Notes: generated by a model not told the origin, from the sequence alone. Numbered from the stretch's first letter, positions 10,046 through 18,948 are shown. The stretch: DNA of 48,091 bases from JBBDYG01 sp040901765 (GCA_040901765.1 JBBDYG010000016.1:1-48091), one strand, 5' to 3'. Program-made: numbers and translations.

Positions 10046-10896
10046 TGGCCAGTACCAAGCCAGAGGTTGCCGCCGAGCCGATTGTCGAGCTGCGCGACGT
10101 TTGCGTAGAGTTTGGACCCCAACGGGTGCTACGCAACGTCAGCTTGCAGGTGCCCCGCGGGCAAACGCTGGCGGTGATCGGCGAGAGCGGCTGCGGCAAG
10201 ACAGTGCTTCTCAAAACGGTCCTTGGATTGCAGCCGGTCACGAGCGGTGAAGTGCTTTTTCAAGGCGAACGACTCGCCAAGTTGGATGACAAGCAACTTA
10301 CGGCGGTGCGAACGAAATTTGGATTTGTGTTTCAGAATGCCGCACTTTTCGACAGCATGAGCATCGCCGACAACGTGGCTTTTCCCCTGGTCGAACATCG
10401 TCGAGCGACGCGCGAGGAAGCGTATCAATTAGTTCATGAGCGGCTCGCGGAAGTTGGCCTGCCGCCCGGTGTGATGCTCAAAAAACCGGCGGAGCTATCG
10501 GGCGGCATGCGGAAGCGCGTAGGGCTGGCCCGGGCGCTGGCCATGCGTCCCGAGGTGCTGCTCTACGACGAACCCACGACGGGACTCGACCCGATCATGA
10601 GCGACGTGATCAATGAGCTGATTATTCGCACCAAGAAGAAATACTCCGTCACGAGCATCATTGTCACGCACGACATGCACAGCGCGCTAAAAGTCGCCGA
10701 CCGGTTGGTGATGCTTTTTCCAGTGACCCGGCTTGAGCCAGACGAGCCTCAAATCATCTTCGACGGCACGCCGCAGGAAGCCGAGAACTCCCGCGACGAC
10801 CGCGTGTCGCAATTCGTTCGCGGCGAAGCCGGCAAGCGGATCGACGAAATGGACCAGCAGTTGCAACACATTTACGATTCCTCAATGGGAGCGTAG
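10045..10896 (+). CDS. mlaF: MlaF-family ABC transporter ATPase
   Basis: ATP-binding subunit of the Mla-type lipid transporter. It has 283 residues from the ATG at 10045; the open frame extends back to 9883 inside mlaE, but MASTKPEV is the sensible start. Visible motifs are Walker A GESGCGKT (about residues 47-54), Q-loop FVFQNAALFDSMS, signature LSGGMRKR, Walker B VLLYDEPTTGLDP and the switch histidine in IVTHDMHSALK. The downstream MCE gene is 87 bp away, separated by a TTAGC-type inverted repeat, so coupling to it may be looser than to mlaE. Confidence 0.94.
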   Translation: MASTKPEVAAEPIVELRDVCVEFGPQRVLRNVSLQVPRGQTLAVIGESGCGKTVLLKTVLGLQPVTSGEVLFQGERLAKLDDKQLTAVRTKFGFVFQNAALFDSMSIADNVAFPLVEHRRATREEAYQLVHERLAEVGLPPGVMLKKPAELSGGMRKRVGLARALAMRPEVLLYDEPTTGLDPIMSDVINELIIRTKKKYSVTSIIVTHDMHSALKVADRLVMLFPVTRLEPDEPQIIFDGTPQEAENSRDDRVSQFVRGEAGKRIDEMDQQLQHIYDSSMGA

Positions 10897-10900
10897 GAGC

Positions 10901-10980
10901 CATTAGCCGTTAGCTGTTAGCCAGACGGAAGACTCGTAGGCCAATCACTAATGGCTAATAGCTAATCGCTAACAGCTATT
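10901..10980. repeat. TTAGC-type inverted repeat, copy 1
   Basis: Arms at about 10901-10928 and 10947-10980 are built from TAGC/GCTA steps (for example TTAGCTGTTAGCC and GGCTAATAGCTAATCGC) and can pair with each other. A closely similar block occurs at 27611-27756, so this is an interspersed repeat. The right arm ends three bases before the MCE start codon, in the place where a ribosome binding site would be expected; no good Shine-Dalgarno is visible. Confidence 0.8.
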
Positions 10981-10983
10981 CCT

Positions 10984-12237
10984 ATGAACAACGAACGCAC
11001 CATTCAGCGTCGAGTCGGCATCGTGGTGATCGCCACGGCGGTTATCGGATCGCTGCTGGTGGCGATCAACACGTCGGGGCCATTGGGCTGGAGCCGTGGC
11101 ACTTACGAAATCAAGATTCTGCTCGATAGCGCTCCAGGTGTCGGCGTAAACACGCCCGTACAGAAAGACGGCGTGCTGATCGGCCGCGTTGAATCTGTGA
11201 CGCCCACAGCGGATCGCCGCGTTCTCGTGGAGGTAAGCATCAACAAGGAGTGGGAGATCTTCGACAACGACATTGTGCGCGTGCAACCTTCCTCGATTTT
11301 CGGCGACGCGGTAATAACGTTCACCAGTCCGCCTCGTCACCATGTGCCGTCTTCGGCCCCGACCGTTCCCAAAGTGCTTCAATCGACATCGGCCGTAGAC
11401 TCAACAAGCCCGCCCATTCAATTCGTGGCACAGGAACAGCCAGCACCGGCACCAGCGGTGCCCTTAGTGCCAGGGCCGCCGCAGGCGCAAGTGCGCGTCA
11501 TACAGCCGGGAGAGACGATTACCGGCGAAGTCGTTCCCAGCCCGGTCGATTTATTGATCAACATTCAGGCAGATATCGGCCCGGCGATTTCGTCGCTGGC
11601 TCGCGCTGGCGACGAGGTCGCCAATCTGGCCGACCGCGTGAACAAGGCGCTTGGCGACGATATCGAAGGCAGGAGAATTCCCGAACTGGTCGACAAGACG
11701 ACCCTCGCAATGGAAGATTTTTCCCGCACGATGAAGAGCATTGACGCGATTGTGGGCGACGCCGAAAACCGACAGCAGTTCGAGGCCACGCTCGACAATT
11801 CGTCGAAGCTCGTCGCAGAGGCCCGCACCGCACTGGCGGACGTGCAAAAAACGATGGAGTCGTTAGACGGCGCGGTGTCGAGCCTCGATCGCAATCTGAA
11901 GAACGTCGAGGGGCTTACCGAACCGATTGGTAAACGCGGGGCGGAGCTGGCCGATCTGCTGATCTCCAGCCTCGAGAACTTCGATGTAGTGATGGCGGAC
12001 TTGAAGAAGTTCACTTACGCGCTCAACAGCAGCGATGGAACGATTTCTCGGATCGTGAACGATCCGCTACTCTATAACAACCTCAATCAGACGATTTGCA
12101 ACGCCAATAAAGTAATTGAGGGCCTGAATTATACTCTCTGGCCAATTATGGAGAACGTCAAGATCTTCACGGATAAAATCGCGCGTGAACCGGGCCGAAT
12201 TGTCGGTGGCGCTGTGAATCCGAGCTTGGTTAAATAG
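10984..12237 (+). CDS. MCE (MlaD-type) lipid-binding protein
   Basis: Membrane-anchored substrate-binding component of the Mla transporter, projecting into the periplasm. Residues 11-28 form a transmembrane anchor (VGIVVIATAVIGSLLVAI). The MCE domain covers about 39-117, with YEIKILLDSAPGVGVNTPVQKDG and GRVESV. A Pro/Ala-rich stretch (about 118-190) follows, unusual for a compact MlaD, then a long helical region (about 190-360), probably coiled coil, as in tunnel-forming MCE proteins. Length is 417 residues, about twice E. coli MlaD. It follows mlaE and mlaF on the same strand. Its stop codon overlaps the end of the convergent DUF502 gene by eight bases. Confidence 0.88.
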   Translation: MNNERTIQRRVGIVVIATAVIGSLLVAINTSGPLGWSRGTYEIKILLDSAPGVGVNTPVQKDGVLIGRVESVTPTADRRVLVEVSINKEWEIFDNDIVRVQPSSIFGDAVITFTSPPRHHVPSSAPTVPKVLQSTSAVDSTSPPIQFVAQEQPAPAPAVPLVPGPPQAQVRVIQPGETITGEVVPSPVDLLINIQADIGPAISSLARAGDEVANLADRVNKALGDDIEGRRIPELVDKTTLAMEDFSRTMKSIDAIVGDAENRQQFEATLDNSSKLVAEARTALADVQKTMESLDGAVSSLDRNLKNVEGLTEPIGKRGAELADLLISSLENFDVVMADLKKFTYALNSSDGTISRIVNDPLLYNNLNQTICNANKVIEGLNYTLWPIMENVKIFTDKIAREPGRIVGGAVNPSLVK

Positions 12238-12841
12238 CCCGACCATCTTGGTCGCAGTTCAACTTCGACGCGCCACTAGGCCACGAAACTTTCCCCAACG
12301 ACACCAGTGCTTTCAGCGCTTCGCTGGCCGGAATGTTAAGCGGCACGAGTAACGACTCCTCCACGATCAATAGCCGCCCGCTAGTCGGCGTGGGGGCGCT
12401 AGGCACGAAGACGACGCGCTGTTTCTTTCCAGCGGCATCAACGGTCTCGTGCGTCACCAAACCGATCTCCATCGCATTGGTGTCGCGCGCGGGCACGAGA
12501 ACGACTTGCTGAAAGATGGCGTCTTTGCCCTCGGCGACGCCGAGAATTTGCTTGAGCGTTTGATAGAGCCGACCGAGTACCGGCAAGCGATCGAGGAGTT
12601 GATCAAACCGGAACCACAGCCAGCGGCCGAACACCGTAGTCACGACCAGCCCTACCGCATAAATAAACGCCGCGGCAAGCAGCAGTCCAGCGCCGGGAAA
12701 GTAGAAGGATTGCCGCGCGAGCCACGAGCCGGCGACGCTCGATTCAAGATAGGCGATCATCAAGACCGTGCCGCCAATCGGCAACAGTGCAACAATGCCG
12801 GCGAGAAAGCAGCGTGTGACGTGGCTGGAGATGGTGGTCAT
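12230..12841 (-). CDS. DUF502 family membrane protein
   Basis: A 203-residue protein matching DUF502: N-terminal helix FLAGIVALLPIGGTVLMIAYL, a second helix about residues 50-72 (FPGAGLLLAAAFIYAVGLVVTTVFGRWL), then DQLLDRLPVLGRLYQTLKQIL, and a C-terminal domain with the typical VFVPSAPTPTSGRLLIVEE motif. The function of DUF502 proteins is not established; a role at the membrane is all that can be said. The gene converges on the MCE gene and overlaps it by eight bases at the 3' ends. Confidence 0.88.
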   Translation of the reverse strand: MTTISSHVTRCFLAGIVALLPIGGTVLMIAYLESSVAGSWLARQSFYFPGAGLLLAAAFIYAVGLVVTTVFGRWLWFRFDQLLDRLPVLGRLYQTLKQILGVAEGKDAIFQQVVLVPARDTNAMEIGLVTHETVDAAGKKQRVVFVPSAPTPTSGRLLIVEESLLVPLNIPASEALKALVSLGKVSWPSGASKLNCDQDGRAI

Positions 12842-12969
12842 GGGTATTGCTCGTATTGATTTCGCATTGGCGGCGTGCTTGACGTTCGTATGGCGACTTC
12901 GACTGAATCAGGATAAGATTACAGTACGAGATTGGCCAGTCTTCGCGTTTATCCAAGTGAGTACTTTCG

Positions 12970-13215
12970 ATGCACTACAAGATTCCGCTCGTACTGTCAC
13001 CGCAGCCAGAGGGTGGCTTTACCGTCACCTCTCCCATGTTGCCCGAACTGGTCACGGAAGGCGACACCGTGAACGAGGCGTTAGAAAATGTCCGCGACGC
13101 GGTGGCGGCAGTTGTCGAGATTTATGAAGATTTGGGCCAAGAGTTTCCCTCGCAGGCTCGCATCGACACGGTGGCCGCACCCATTCATTTTGAAACGGTT
13201 GTCGTGGGAACATGA
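12970..13215 (+). CDS. HicB-type antitoxin (orphan)
   Basis: An 81-residue HicB/UPF0150-type protein: MHYKIPLVLSPQPEGGFTVTSPMLPELVTEGDTVNEALENVRDAV is the degraded-RNase-H fold of HicB, with the PExxxEGDT step, and the end (IHFETVVV) fits the C-terminal strand. HicB proteins bind and neutralise the HicA mRNA interferase and often repress their own operon. A hicA start follows in an ATGA overlap at 13212-13215 but is cut short, so the antitoxin seems to have lost its toxin. An intact hicBA pair of a different subtype lies at 23070-23425. Confidence 0.8.
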   Translation: MHYKIPLVLSPQPEGGFTVTSPMLPELVTEGDTVNEALENVRDAVAAVVEIYEDLGQEFPSQARIDTVAAPIHFETVVVGT

Positions 13216-13244
13216 CGTACCGTGACGCGGCTCGAAAGCTTGCG
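13212..13244 (+). pseudogene. Remnant of a hicA toxin gene
   Basis: The frame beginning in the hicB stop codon (ATGA at 13212-13215) reads MTYRDAARKLA, a standard HicA opening, but the expected glycine-rich/histidine segment (GGSHRKW-like) does not follow. Within 33 bases the sequence becomes the 3' end of the PEGA lipoprotein gene on the other strand; the frame stays open to 13850 only as antisense of that gene. I read this as a hicA cut off by a deletion or insertion that joined it to the neighbour. The call rests on eleven codons plus gene order. Confidence 0.5.
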
Positions 13245-13922
13245 TCAATACCGAAACGGCGGCGACGATGGCTCGACCGGTTGTTGAGGCAACACGACCC
13301 CCGGACCGGCAGGCGCGGCATACGGCAACGCGGCGGGCGGCATGCTCGAGGGCGGCGGGGCGAAGACTCCACCGGGTGGCGGCGCGAAGGCGGGCGGGTT
13401 CGTTACACCGCTTGGTGGAAACACTGCCGGCGGCGGAATGATCGACGGTCCCGGTACTACCCCCGGCGCGGTGACCATCGGCAGCGGCGCGGGCTGTTGC
13501 TGAAACGTCGCTTGCCGAAGTTGCTGACCGCGGTCGATCAACTCTTCCGTGGGAATCATCATTTGCGGCGCCAAATTGTAGGTCACCGTGCGGTTGTCGC
13601 GAATCTTGTAGGGCACCAGGTTTTCGCTGATGAAATCGACCGGTGGGACTTGATACCACGGCGTGGGAATCGGTTGATTGATCGTGAGCGTTTCGTAGCC
13701 GGGCCTTACGAGCCGAATCTCGCGCGTGCCGTAGTAAACGAAGTCGACGGAGCAGGGCGTCGTGCCGATTTGCTGATTATCGACATAGACCAACGCTCCG
13801 GGCGGGTTGCTGTGGACGGTGAGACGGCGACGGACGCAGCCAACTTGTGACAACGTCATTGCCGCCACGAGCGCCCACAGGCAGGCATTTTGGAAGAAGC
13901 GATAAGGTCGCGAAGTGCTCAT
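13245..13922 (-). CDS. PEGA-domain lipoprotein
   Basis: A 225-residue exported protein. The N-terminus has a hydrophobic signal with a lipobox-like LSQVGC (Cys at about 29), so the mature protein should be lipid-anchored. The PEGA domain follows directly: LTVHSNPPGALVYVDNQQIGTTP and then REIRLVRPGYETL. From about residue 125 the protein is Pro/Gln/Ala-rich and of low complexity, ending in PSSPPFRY. PEGA domains are surface-associated beta-rich modules, and such proteins are frequent in planctomycetes; the partner is unknown. The 3' end abuts a truncated hicA on the opposite strand. Confidence 0.85.
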   Translation of the reverse strand: MSTSRPYRFFQNACLWALVAAMTLSQVGCVRRRLTVHSNPPGALVYVDNQQIGTTPCSVDFVYYGTREIRLVRPGYETLTINQPIPTPWYQVPPVDFISENLVPYKIRDNRTVTYNLAPQMMIPTEELIDRGQQLRQATFQQQPAPLPMVTAPGVVPGPSIIPPPAVFPPSGVTNPPAFAPPPGGVFAPPPSSMPPAALPYAAPAGPGVVLPQQPVEPSSPPFRY

Positions 13923-14018
13923 GTTCCGCAGAGAAGGTGACGCCGATGCGCGGTGACGGCAGAAGGCGCGGCGGAATATAGCGGGGATTTGAAGTGCTAG
14001 CCAGGGAGGATCCGCCCC

Positions 14019-14039
14019 GTAGGTCGGGCTCCGGCTGAC
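14019..14039. repeat. GTAGGTC-type palindrome, variant copy
   Basis: GTAGGTCGGGCTCCGGCTGAC folds into an imperfect hairpin and is a variant of the GTAGGTCAGGC...GCCTGAC units that form a perfect inverted repeat at 33918-34034. It lies alone in the 238-bp gap between the PEGA gene and the PP2C gene, which are divergent; nothing else is recognised in this gap. Confidence 0.6.
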
Positions 14040-14160
14040 AATGCTGCCGTAGCTATCATGCGACCACTTCGGCAGCTAAAATGGCAGTCGTAACCGCCAC
14101 CTGCTATCCTTCCGCGCTCTGAGCGTCCTCGCCTTCCTGGAACAGAACCACTTCCCGCCG

Positions 14161-15465
14161 ATGTCGGACTCGTCTCCTTTAGCGACCTTCCGCGTCGAGT
14201 GCGCGCAGCAATCGGACGTCGGGATGCGGCGCGCCAATAACCAGGACTCCTTGGCAGTGGTGCTGGCGGACGAGGCGCAATGGCAACGGCGAGGCCACTT
14301 CTTCATGGTCGCCGACGGCATGGGGGCGCATGCGGCAGGTGAACTTGCCAGCCAACTTGCGACTGAAGGAGTGCCCCACAACTATCTGAAACTCCGCGAC
14401 CTGCCGCCGCCGGCAGCCCTGCGGCGCGCGATCCGTAAAGCGAACCAGACAATTCACTCCAAAGGCCAAAGCAGCGGCGAGTTCCACGGCATGGGAACCA
14501 CCTGTAGCTGTCTCTTGCTATTGCCCCGGGCGGCGCTGGCGGGACACGTTGGCGATAGCCGAGTCTATCGACTGCGGGGTTCGCGGCTCGAGCAATTGAC
14601 GTTCGATCACAGTCTCGTATGGGAAATGGCGGCCGCCAGCCAAATGGATGCCGGCGACGTGCCCGCTTGCATTCCGAAGAACGTCATCACGCGTTCGCTG
14701 GGTCCGCACCAAACGGTCAACATCGACCTGGAAGGCCCGTTTGACACGGCCCCCGGCGATGTATTTTTGCTCTGCAGCGACGGTCTGACGACGGTCGTGG
14801 ACGATCAACTGCTCGGCGCGGTGCTAAATACGCATTCACCGCAGGAAGCGGTGCAGACGCTTGTCGACTTGGCCAATCTGCGGGGCGGGCCAGATAACAT
14901 TTCGGTGATTGTCGTCCGGATCGCGGAGGACGTTCACCCCGGGCCGGCGAGCGTGGCGCCATCCCCTGAACTCCGCAATCGCCGCGGCGAAGTTCATCCG
15001 GCGATCTGGCTGTCGATCGCCGCATCACTCGCGGCTGTTGTTTGGACGGCCTACGCCGGCCACAATCTGGGGTTGGCCTTGAGCGCCGTCGCCTTGGGGG
15101 CGTCGGCGACAATTGCGCTATTACAGCGATTTGCTCCCCCCACCACGCCATCTGAAATCGCTTGGGGCGGACCCTACGGCAATGGGCCGTATCGATACGT
15201 TGAAAGCGTCCTTGACGACGCGGCGGTCGCAGCCTTGCGATCCGTTGTCGATCAACTCGCCGAACTAAAGGACAAAGGCACATTTCCCGTCAATGGCGAC
15301 GCCCCCATCGATTGGCAGCCCTTTGAAACCGCCCGCCTCGCGGCGAGTGCTAGCACGGAGCCGCGCCAAGTGATTCAGCATTACTCGGCCGCGATTCGCA
15401 TGCTCATGGTCGAGGTCCGCCGCCACCGCCGCGGAAATCATCGCGACGACGACCGTGTCGTGTAG
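14161..15465 (+). CDS. PP2C-type Ser/Thr protein phosphatase with membrane C-terminus
   Basis: Metal-dependent phosphatase that removes phosphate from Ser/Thr residues, probably opposing Ser/Thr kinases such as the one at 43 kb. The PP2C domain covers about residues 8-255. Its landmarks are RRANNQDS (metal Asp29), VADGMGAH (Asp52), GHVGDSRVYRLR, LLCSDGLT (Asp in SDG) and GGPDNISVIVV. A membrane segment or pair follows (about 280-320: WLSIAASLAAVVWTAYAGHNLGLALSAVALGASATIALL), and then a cytoplasmic tail of ~115 residues unlike any family I know. Length 434. The ATG at 14161 is the first in frame. Confidence 0.9.
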   Translation: MSDSSPLATFRVECAQQSDVGMRRANNQDSLAVVLADEAQWQRRGHFFMVADGMGAHAAGELASQLATEGVPHNYLKLRDLPPPAALRRAIRKANQTIHSKGQSSGEFHGMGTTCSCLLLLPRAALAGHVGDSRVYRLRGSRLEQLTFDHSLVWEMAAASQMDAGDVPACIPKNVITRSLGPHQTVNIDLEGPFDTAPGDVFLLCSDGLTTVVDDQLLGAVLNTHSPQEAVQTLVDLANLRGGPDNISVIVVRIAEDVHPGPASVAPSPELRNRRGEVHPAIWLSIAASLAAVVWTAYAGHNLGLALSAVALGASATIALLQRFAPPTTPSEIAWGGPYGNGPYRYVESVLDDAAVAALRSVVDQLAELKDKGTFPVNGDAPIDWQPFETARLAASASTEPRQVIQHYSAAIRMLMVEVRRHRRGNHRDDDRVV

Positions 15466-15540
15466 CTTTCGGGGTGTAACACGCCGTTGACCCTTTGTCG
15501 CGAATACCACAAGCAGCATGATTGCTGCTCGGCATTCTTT

Positions 15541-15756
15541 ATCCCGGAGGGATGGCAGCCATTAGCCGGTGGTCGCGAAGCGCACCACCGGAATCAAGGG
15601 AAAAAGTTGTGTAGCATCCCGGCAGCGATGCCAGCAATCATTCGATGCACCGTGTTGCTGGCACCCCTGCCGGGGTGCAGAATCCAATGGGATACAAGTG
15701 ACCGGCGGTGGCGCTGGCGCTTTACCGCCGGCTAATGGCTGCCAAGCCTCCGGCTT
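15541..15756. repeat. Composite palindromic repeat (REP-like), copy B
   Basis: This block occupies most of the 413-bp gap between the PP2C and LptF/G genes. It contains, in order, ATCCC-GGA-GGGAT (15541-15553), CCGGTGGT...ACCACCGG (15566-15591), GCACCCCTGCCGGGGTGC (15661-15678), CCGGCGGT...ACCGCCGG (15702-15731) and AAGCC-TCC-GGCTT (15744-15756). It is built as two copies of one two-hairpin unit in opposite orientation around a central palindrome. The left unit matches 2383-2434 in reverse complement; the right unit has that locus's orientation. Open frames across the block are products of the repeat, not genes. Nothing else is recognised between 15466 and 15878. Confidence 0.88.
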
Positions 15757-15878
15757 GAAGTGCGACAACCTCGCCTATTTGCGAGGAGTACAACGTGGCG
15801 GCATCCTATTCTGCGATTTGCTCTTCCTACGCTGCTTGTTACAGTAGGACCGCTTCGTGGCCCTTCCGAGCGTATCCC

Positions 15879-17066
15879 ATGCGAATTCTTACGCGTTACA
15901 TCCTGTTTGATCTCATGCGAGTGTTCCTGCTGACACTCACCGGGATGACAGCGCTGATTTTTATTGCATTGGTGGGCAAGGAAGCCGTCGAGAAAGGCCT
16001 TGGCTTGGGTCCGCTGCTGCAAATGTTGCCATATCTCTTGCCGCAGGCCATGCAGTTTGCCATTCCGGGCACCATGTTGTTGGCGACGACAAGCGTTTAT
16101 GGCCGGATGTCGGCGTTCAACGAAGTGGTTGCGATCAAGTCGCTGGGCATTTCGCCGTGGGCCATTGTTTGGCCCACGCTCACGCTGGCGACGGTCGTAA
16201 GTCTCGGCGCGGTGCTCATGAACGACCTCGCCGTTTCCTGGGGTCGGCTCGGCGTGCAGCGCGTGTTTATCGAATCGCTCGAGGAAGTCGTCTACGGCCG
16301 TCTCAACACCACACGGACCTACAGCGATGGAAAGCTGAAGATTACCGTCAAGTACGTAGACCTCGACGGACGTAAGCTCGTGGAGCCGATACTCGAAGTG
16401 CGCGACAATGGAGGAGGTCAATCCCTTTCGATCACCGCGGAAGAGGCCGAACTGTACTCCAACCCCGACGAGGGAAAGCTGGTAATTCGGCTCACGAATT
16501 TCCAGGCGGACGGAAACGTGAAGGTGTCTCACCCTCGAACGTACGAGCACGTGATTGCATTGGACGAACTTTCAAGCACTTCCTCGAAGAACCGAAGCCC
16601 CTCGACCTTCGCGCTGTCCGAGATTCGCCCGGCGCTCAAGGCCCAGCAAAAGCGGATCAAGAACTTGGAACAAGAAATGGCCGCCGGCGCGGCATTCGCG
16701 TTAATGACCGGCGAATTTGAGGAACTCTCGGCGGCCTCCTGGCAACCGCAGGTCGAGGAGCAGCGCGGCCTCGAAGGGATCCTTCACCGCCTTTACACCG
16801 AACCTGTTCGCCGCTGGGCAAATGGTTTTAGCTGCCTGTGCTTCGTGCTGGTGGGTGTTCCGATGGCAATCATCCGGCAGAAAGGGGAGTTTCTGGCAAG
16901 CTTCTTTATCTGCTTCGCCCCGATCCTGTTGGTTTACTATCCGCTGCTCATGTTCAGCGTCGGTCAGGCCAAGGACGGCGCTCTCCCACCGGTCACGGTA
17001 TGGCTTGGCAACGCAGTGCTAGCGCTTTGGGGCCTGTGGATGATGCGACGAGTTGTGCGGTATTGA
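15879..17066 (+). CDS. LptF/LptG-family (YjgP/YjgQ) permease
   Basis: Inner-membrane component of the lipopolysaccharide export machinery. It has 395 residues from MRILTRYILFDLMRVFLLTLTG; the frame opens at 15795 but this ATG gives the characteristic LptF/G opening. There are three N-terminal helices (including YLLPQAMQFAIPGTMLLATTSVYGRMSAFNEVVAIKSLGIS, a strong family motif), a periplasmic jellyroll-like middle region (about 110-280) and three C-terminal helices (FSCLCFVLVGVPMAI, FFICFAPILLVYYPLLMF, and the last ~20 residues). Only one such gene is in the window; LptF and LptG normally work as a pair. A composite palindromic repeat lies directly upstream. Confidence 0.9.
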   Translation: MRILTRYILFDLMRVFLLTLTGMTALIFIALVGKEAVEKGLGLGPLLQMLPYLLPQAMQFAIPGTMLLATTSVYGRMSAFNEVVAIKSLGISPWAIVWPTLTLATVVSLGAVLMNDLAVSWGRLGVQRVFIESLEEVVYGRLNTTRTYSDGKLKITVKYVDLDGRKLVEPILEVRDNGGGQSLSITAEEAELYSNPDEGKLVIRLTNFQADGNVKVSHPRTYEHVIALDELSSTSSKNRSPSTFALSEIRPALKAQQKRIKNLEQEMAAGAAFALMTGEFEELSAASWQPQVEEQRGLEGILHRLYTEPVRRWANGFSCLCFVLVGVPMAIIRQKGEFLASFFICFAPILLVYYPLLMFSVGQAKDGALPPVTVWLGNAVLALWGLWMMRRVVRY

Positions 17067-17256
17067 AACGCTGCGCTTCACTCCGCCGACTGCGCACCGG
17101 GACAAAACGGTGCTAGCGTTGTAGCGGATTCTGTTCTTGCCGCTCATTTGGGCCGACTGGTACACTCCCGCGCCCTTGCGGTTTCACGGATGAAGCCGCG
17201 CACCGATTCGCTCGCGTTGTGGGTGAATCGCACCGACGCCGACAGGGAGGTCGCGC

Positions 17257-18894
17257 GTGCTCTCGCACTGGCCCATTCGCACGAAGCTCCGCATTGGCTT
17301 AGGCCTGTTGGCGGTGAGCATCTTCGTGTTGTTTGCGGCCGCGCTCTATGGGCTTTACGCCTATCGCGGGTTGGCCAAGAGCCTCAGCGGTCGGTCGGAG
17401 GAGTTGCCGCTCGCCGATATGTTGGGGCAGCACGTTTCTAATCTTCGAGTTTTTCTTGGCGAGGCTCGTCAAATTGCCAAAAGTGAAAATAGTGCGGTCC
17501 AGCTCGCAAGCATTGTTCCGCAGGAAGACGAAAAGCCCGATAAGGATTCGTGGCAGCTTCGGCTGCTGCGGCATAACTGCGAAAACGAGTTCGAGGCATT
17601 CCAGAAGAAACTAGCCGACTATCAAGAGCAGTTGGACGACAATAGTAACCGACCCGATGCCCGCATCAGCGACGATCGGCGGGAGCGCAGCACGCTCGTG
17701 CAGATCGAAGCGATTCTTAATCGCCTCGACGTAGACTCGTTTGAAGAGGATGGGCTGCCACAAGATTTGGCAACTCTCGAGGACGCGGTTGAGGAGCTGC
17801 GCAGTCTAGCGGCCAGTTTGCCTAGTCACCTGCACCTGCGGCTGCGCGATTTGGCCGGCGAAGTCCGCAAGCAGTACCGCGTGGCGATTCCGTTGGCTTG
17901 GTTCATGTTTCTCGTGGCGGGCGGGATGCTGCTTTCGTCCGTGTTCGTCTTTCGTCGAGCCATCGCTTATCCGCTGGAAGTGCTCGTGGCCGGATCGCGC
18001 CGCGTTGCGGCAGGTGATTTTGGTCATCGAATCGCGGTCGAATCGCGCGACGAACTGGGTGAGCTTGCCGAGGCGATGAACGCGATGACGGGCCGCTTCC
18101 GCGAAACGCGCGACGATCTCGATCGGCAGGTGCAGGAGCGGACCCGAGAGGTCGTGCGAAGCGAGCAGCTTGCCAGTGTCGGCTTCCTCGCGGCGGGTGT
18201 GGCGCACGAGATCAATAATCCCTTGGCATCCATCGCTCTGTGCAGCGAGTCGCTTGAGAGCCGCTTGGCGGGCTTGCTTGAGCGGACCGACTTGGGCGAA
18301 GAGGCCGAATGGGACGTGGTGCGGAGCTATCTCGAGATGATCCAAAAGGAAGCCTTCCGCTGCAAACAGATTACCGAAAAGCTGCTCGACTTTTCCCGCA
18401 TGGGCGATCGCGCGCGGCACGCCGCTGAACTGCGAGAATTGGTGTCGGGCGTGATCGAAATGGTCCAGCACTTAGGCAAAAGCCAAAACAAGCGGATCGT
18501 GCTTCGCGACGGCGCGCCGGTCGTCGCTCACGTCAATGCTCAGGAGATCAAGCAGGTCGTGTTGAATTTAATTACCAACGGCCTCGACAGCGTCGAACAG
18601 GATGGCGAAGTGGAGATCTCCGTCGAACGTAGCGACGGCGAAGCGCGGATTATTGTGGCCGACGACGGCTGTGGCATGTCGCCCGAGGTGATGCAGCACC
18701 TCTTCGAGCCGTTTTTCACGAGGCGGCGCGGAGGGCAGGGCACGGGACTGGGGCTTTCGATCACGTATCGCATCGTGCAGGAACATCAGGGCCAGATAAC
18801 CGCAGTCAGCGAGGGGGCTGGCCGCGGATCGCAGTTCACCGTGAGCCTGCCGATTGCCGCCGAGGCAACGTCCGCGAAGAGGAAAGCCGCGTGA
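17257..18894 (+). CDS. Sensor histidine kinase, NtrB-like
   Basis: Membrane sensor of a two-component system. It has 545 residues from a GTG start at 17257, preceded by the ribosome binding site GGGAGG (17245-17250) at six bases. Transmembrane helices lie at about 11-32 and 210-231, bracketing a ~175-residue, mostly helical periplasmic sensor domain. HAMP follows (about 232-285). Then come the dimerisation domain with GVAHEINNPLAS (phospho-acceptor His about 317), the N box VVLNLITNGLDS, the G1 motif DDGCGMS, the F box LFEPFFT and the G2 motif GTGLGLSI. This type normally partners an NtrC-family regulator, which follows 54 bp downstream. The signal is unknown. Confidence 0.94.
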   Translation: MLSHWPIRTKLRIGLGLLAVSIFVLFAAALYGLYAYRGLAKSLSGRSEELPLADMLGQHVSNLRVFLGEARQIAKSENSAVQLASIVPQEDEKPDKDSWQLRLLRHNCENEFEAFQKKLADYQEQLDDNSNRPDARISDDRRERSTLVQIEAILNRLDVDSFEEDGLPQDLATLEDAVEELRSLAASLPSHLHLRLRDLAGEVRKQYRVAIPLAWFMFLVAGGMLLSSVFVFRRAIAYPLEVLVAGSRRVAAGDFGHRIAVESRDELGELAEAMNAMTGRFRETRDDLDRQVQERTREVVRSEQLASVGFLAAGVAHEINNPLASIALCSESLESRLAGLLERTDLGEEAEWDVVRSYLEMIQKEAFRCKQITEKLLDFSRMGDRARHAAELRELVSGVIEMVQHLGKSQNKRIVLRDGAPVVAHVNAQEIKQVVLNLITNGLDSVEQDGEVEISVERSDGEARIIVADDGCGMSPEVMQHLFEPFFTRRRGGQGTGLGLSITYRIVQEHQGQITAVSEGAGRGSQFTVSLPIAAEATSAKRKAA

Positions 18895-18948
18895 CGAAGT
18901 CGGATTGAGCGTTGAAGACCGAATGAATGGGCACCGAAGGGAATAACG

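Noticed and set aside
13212..13850. 212-residue plus-strand frame beginning like HicA
   Set aside because: After eleven codons it is the antisense of the PEGA lipoprotein gene and Arg-rich throughout; treated as a hicA remnant, not as a long gene.
15487..15768. Short frames on both strands across the composite repeat (for example products containing WQPLAGG)
   Set aside because: They are translations of the palindromic repeat and occur on both strands from the same DNA; no independent coding evidence.
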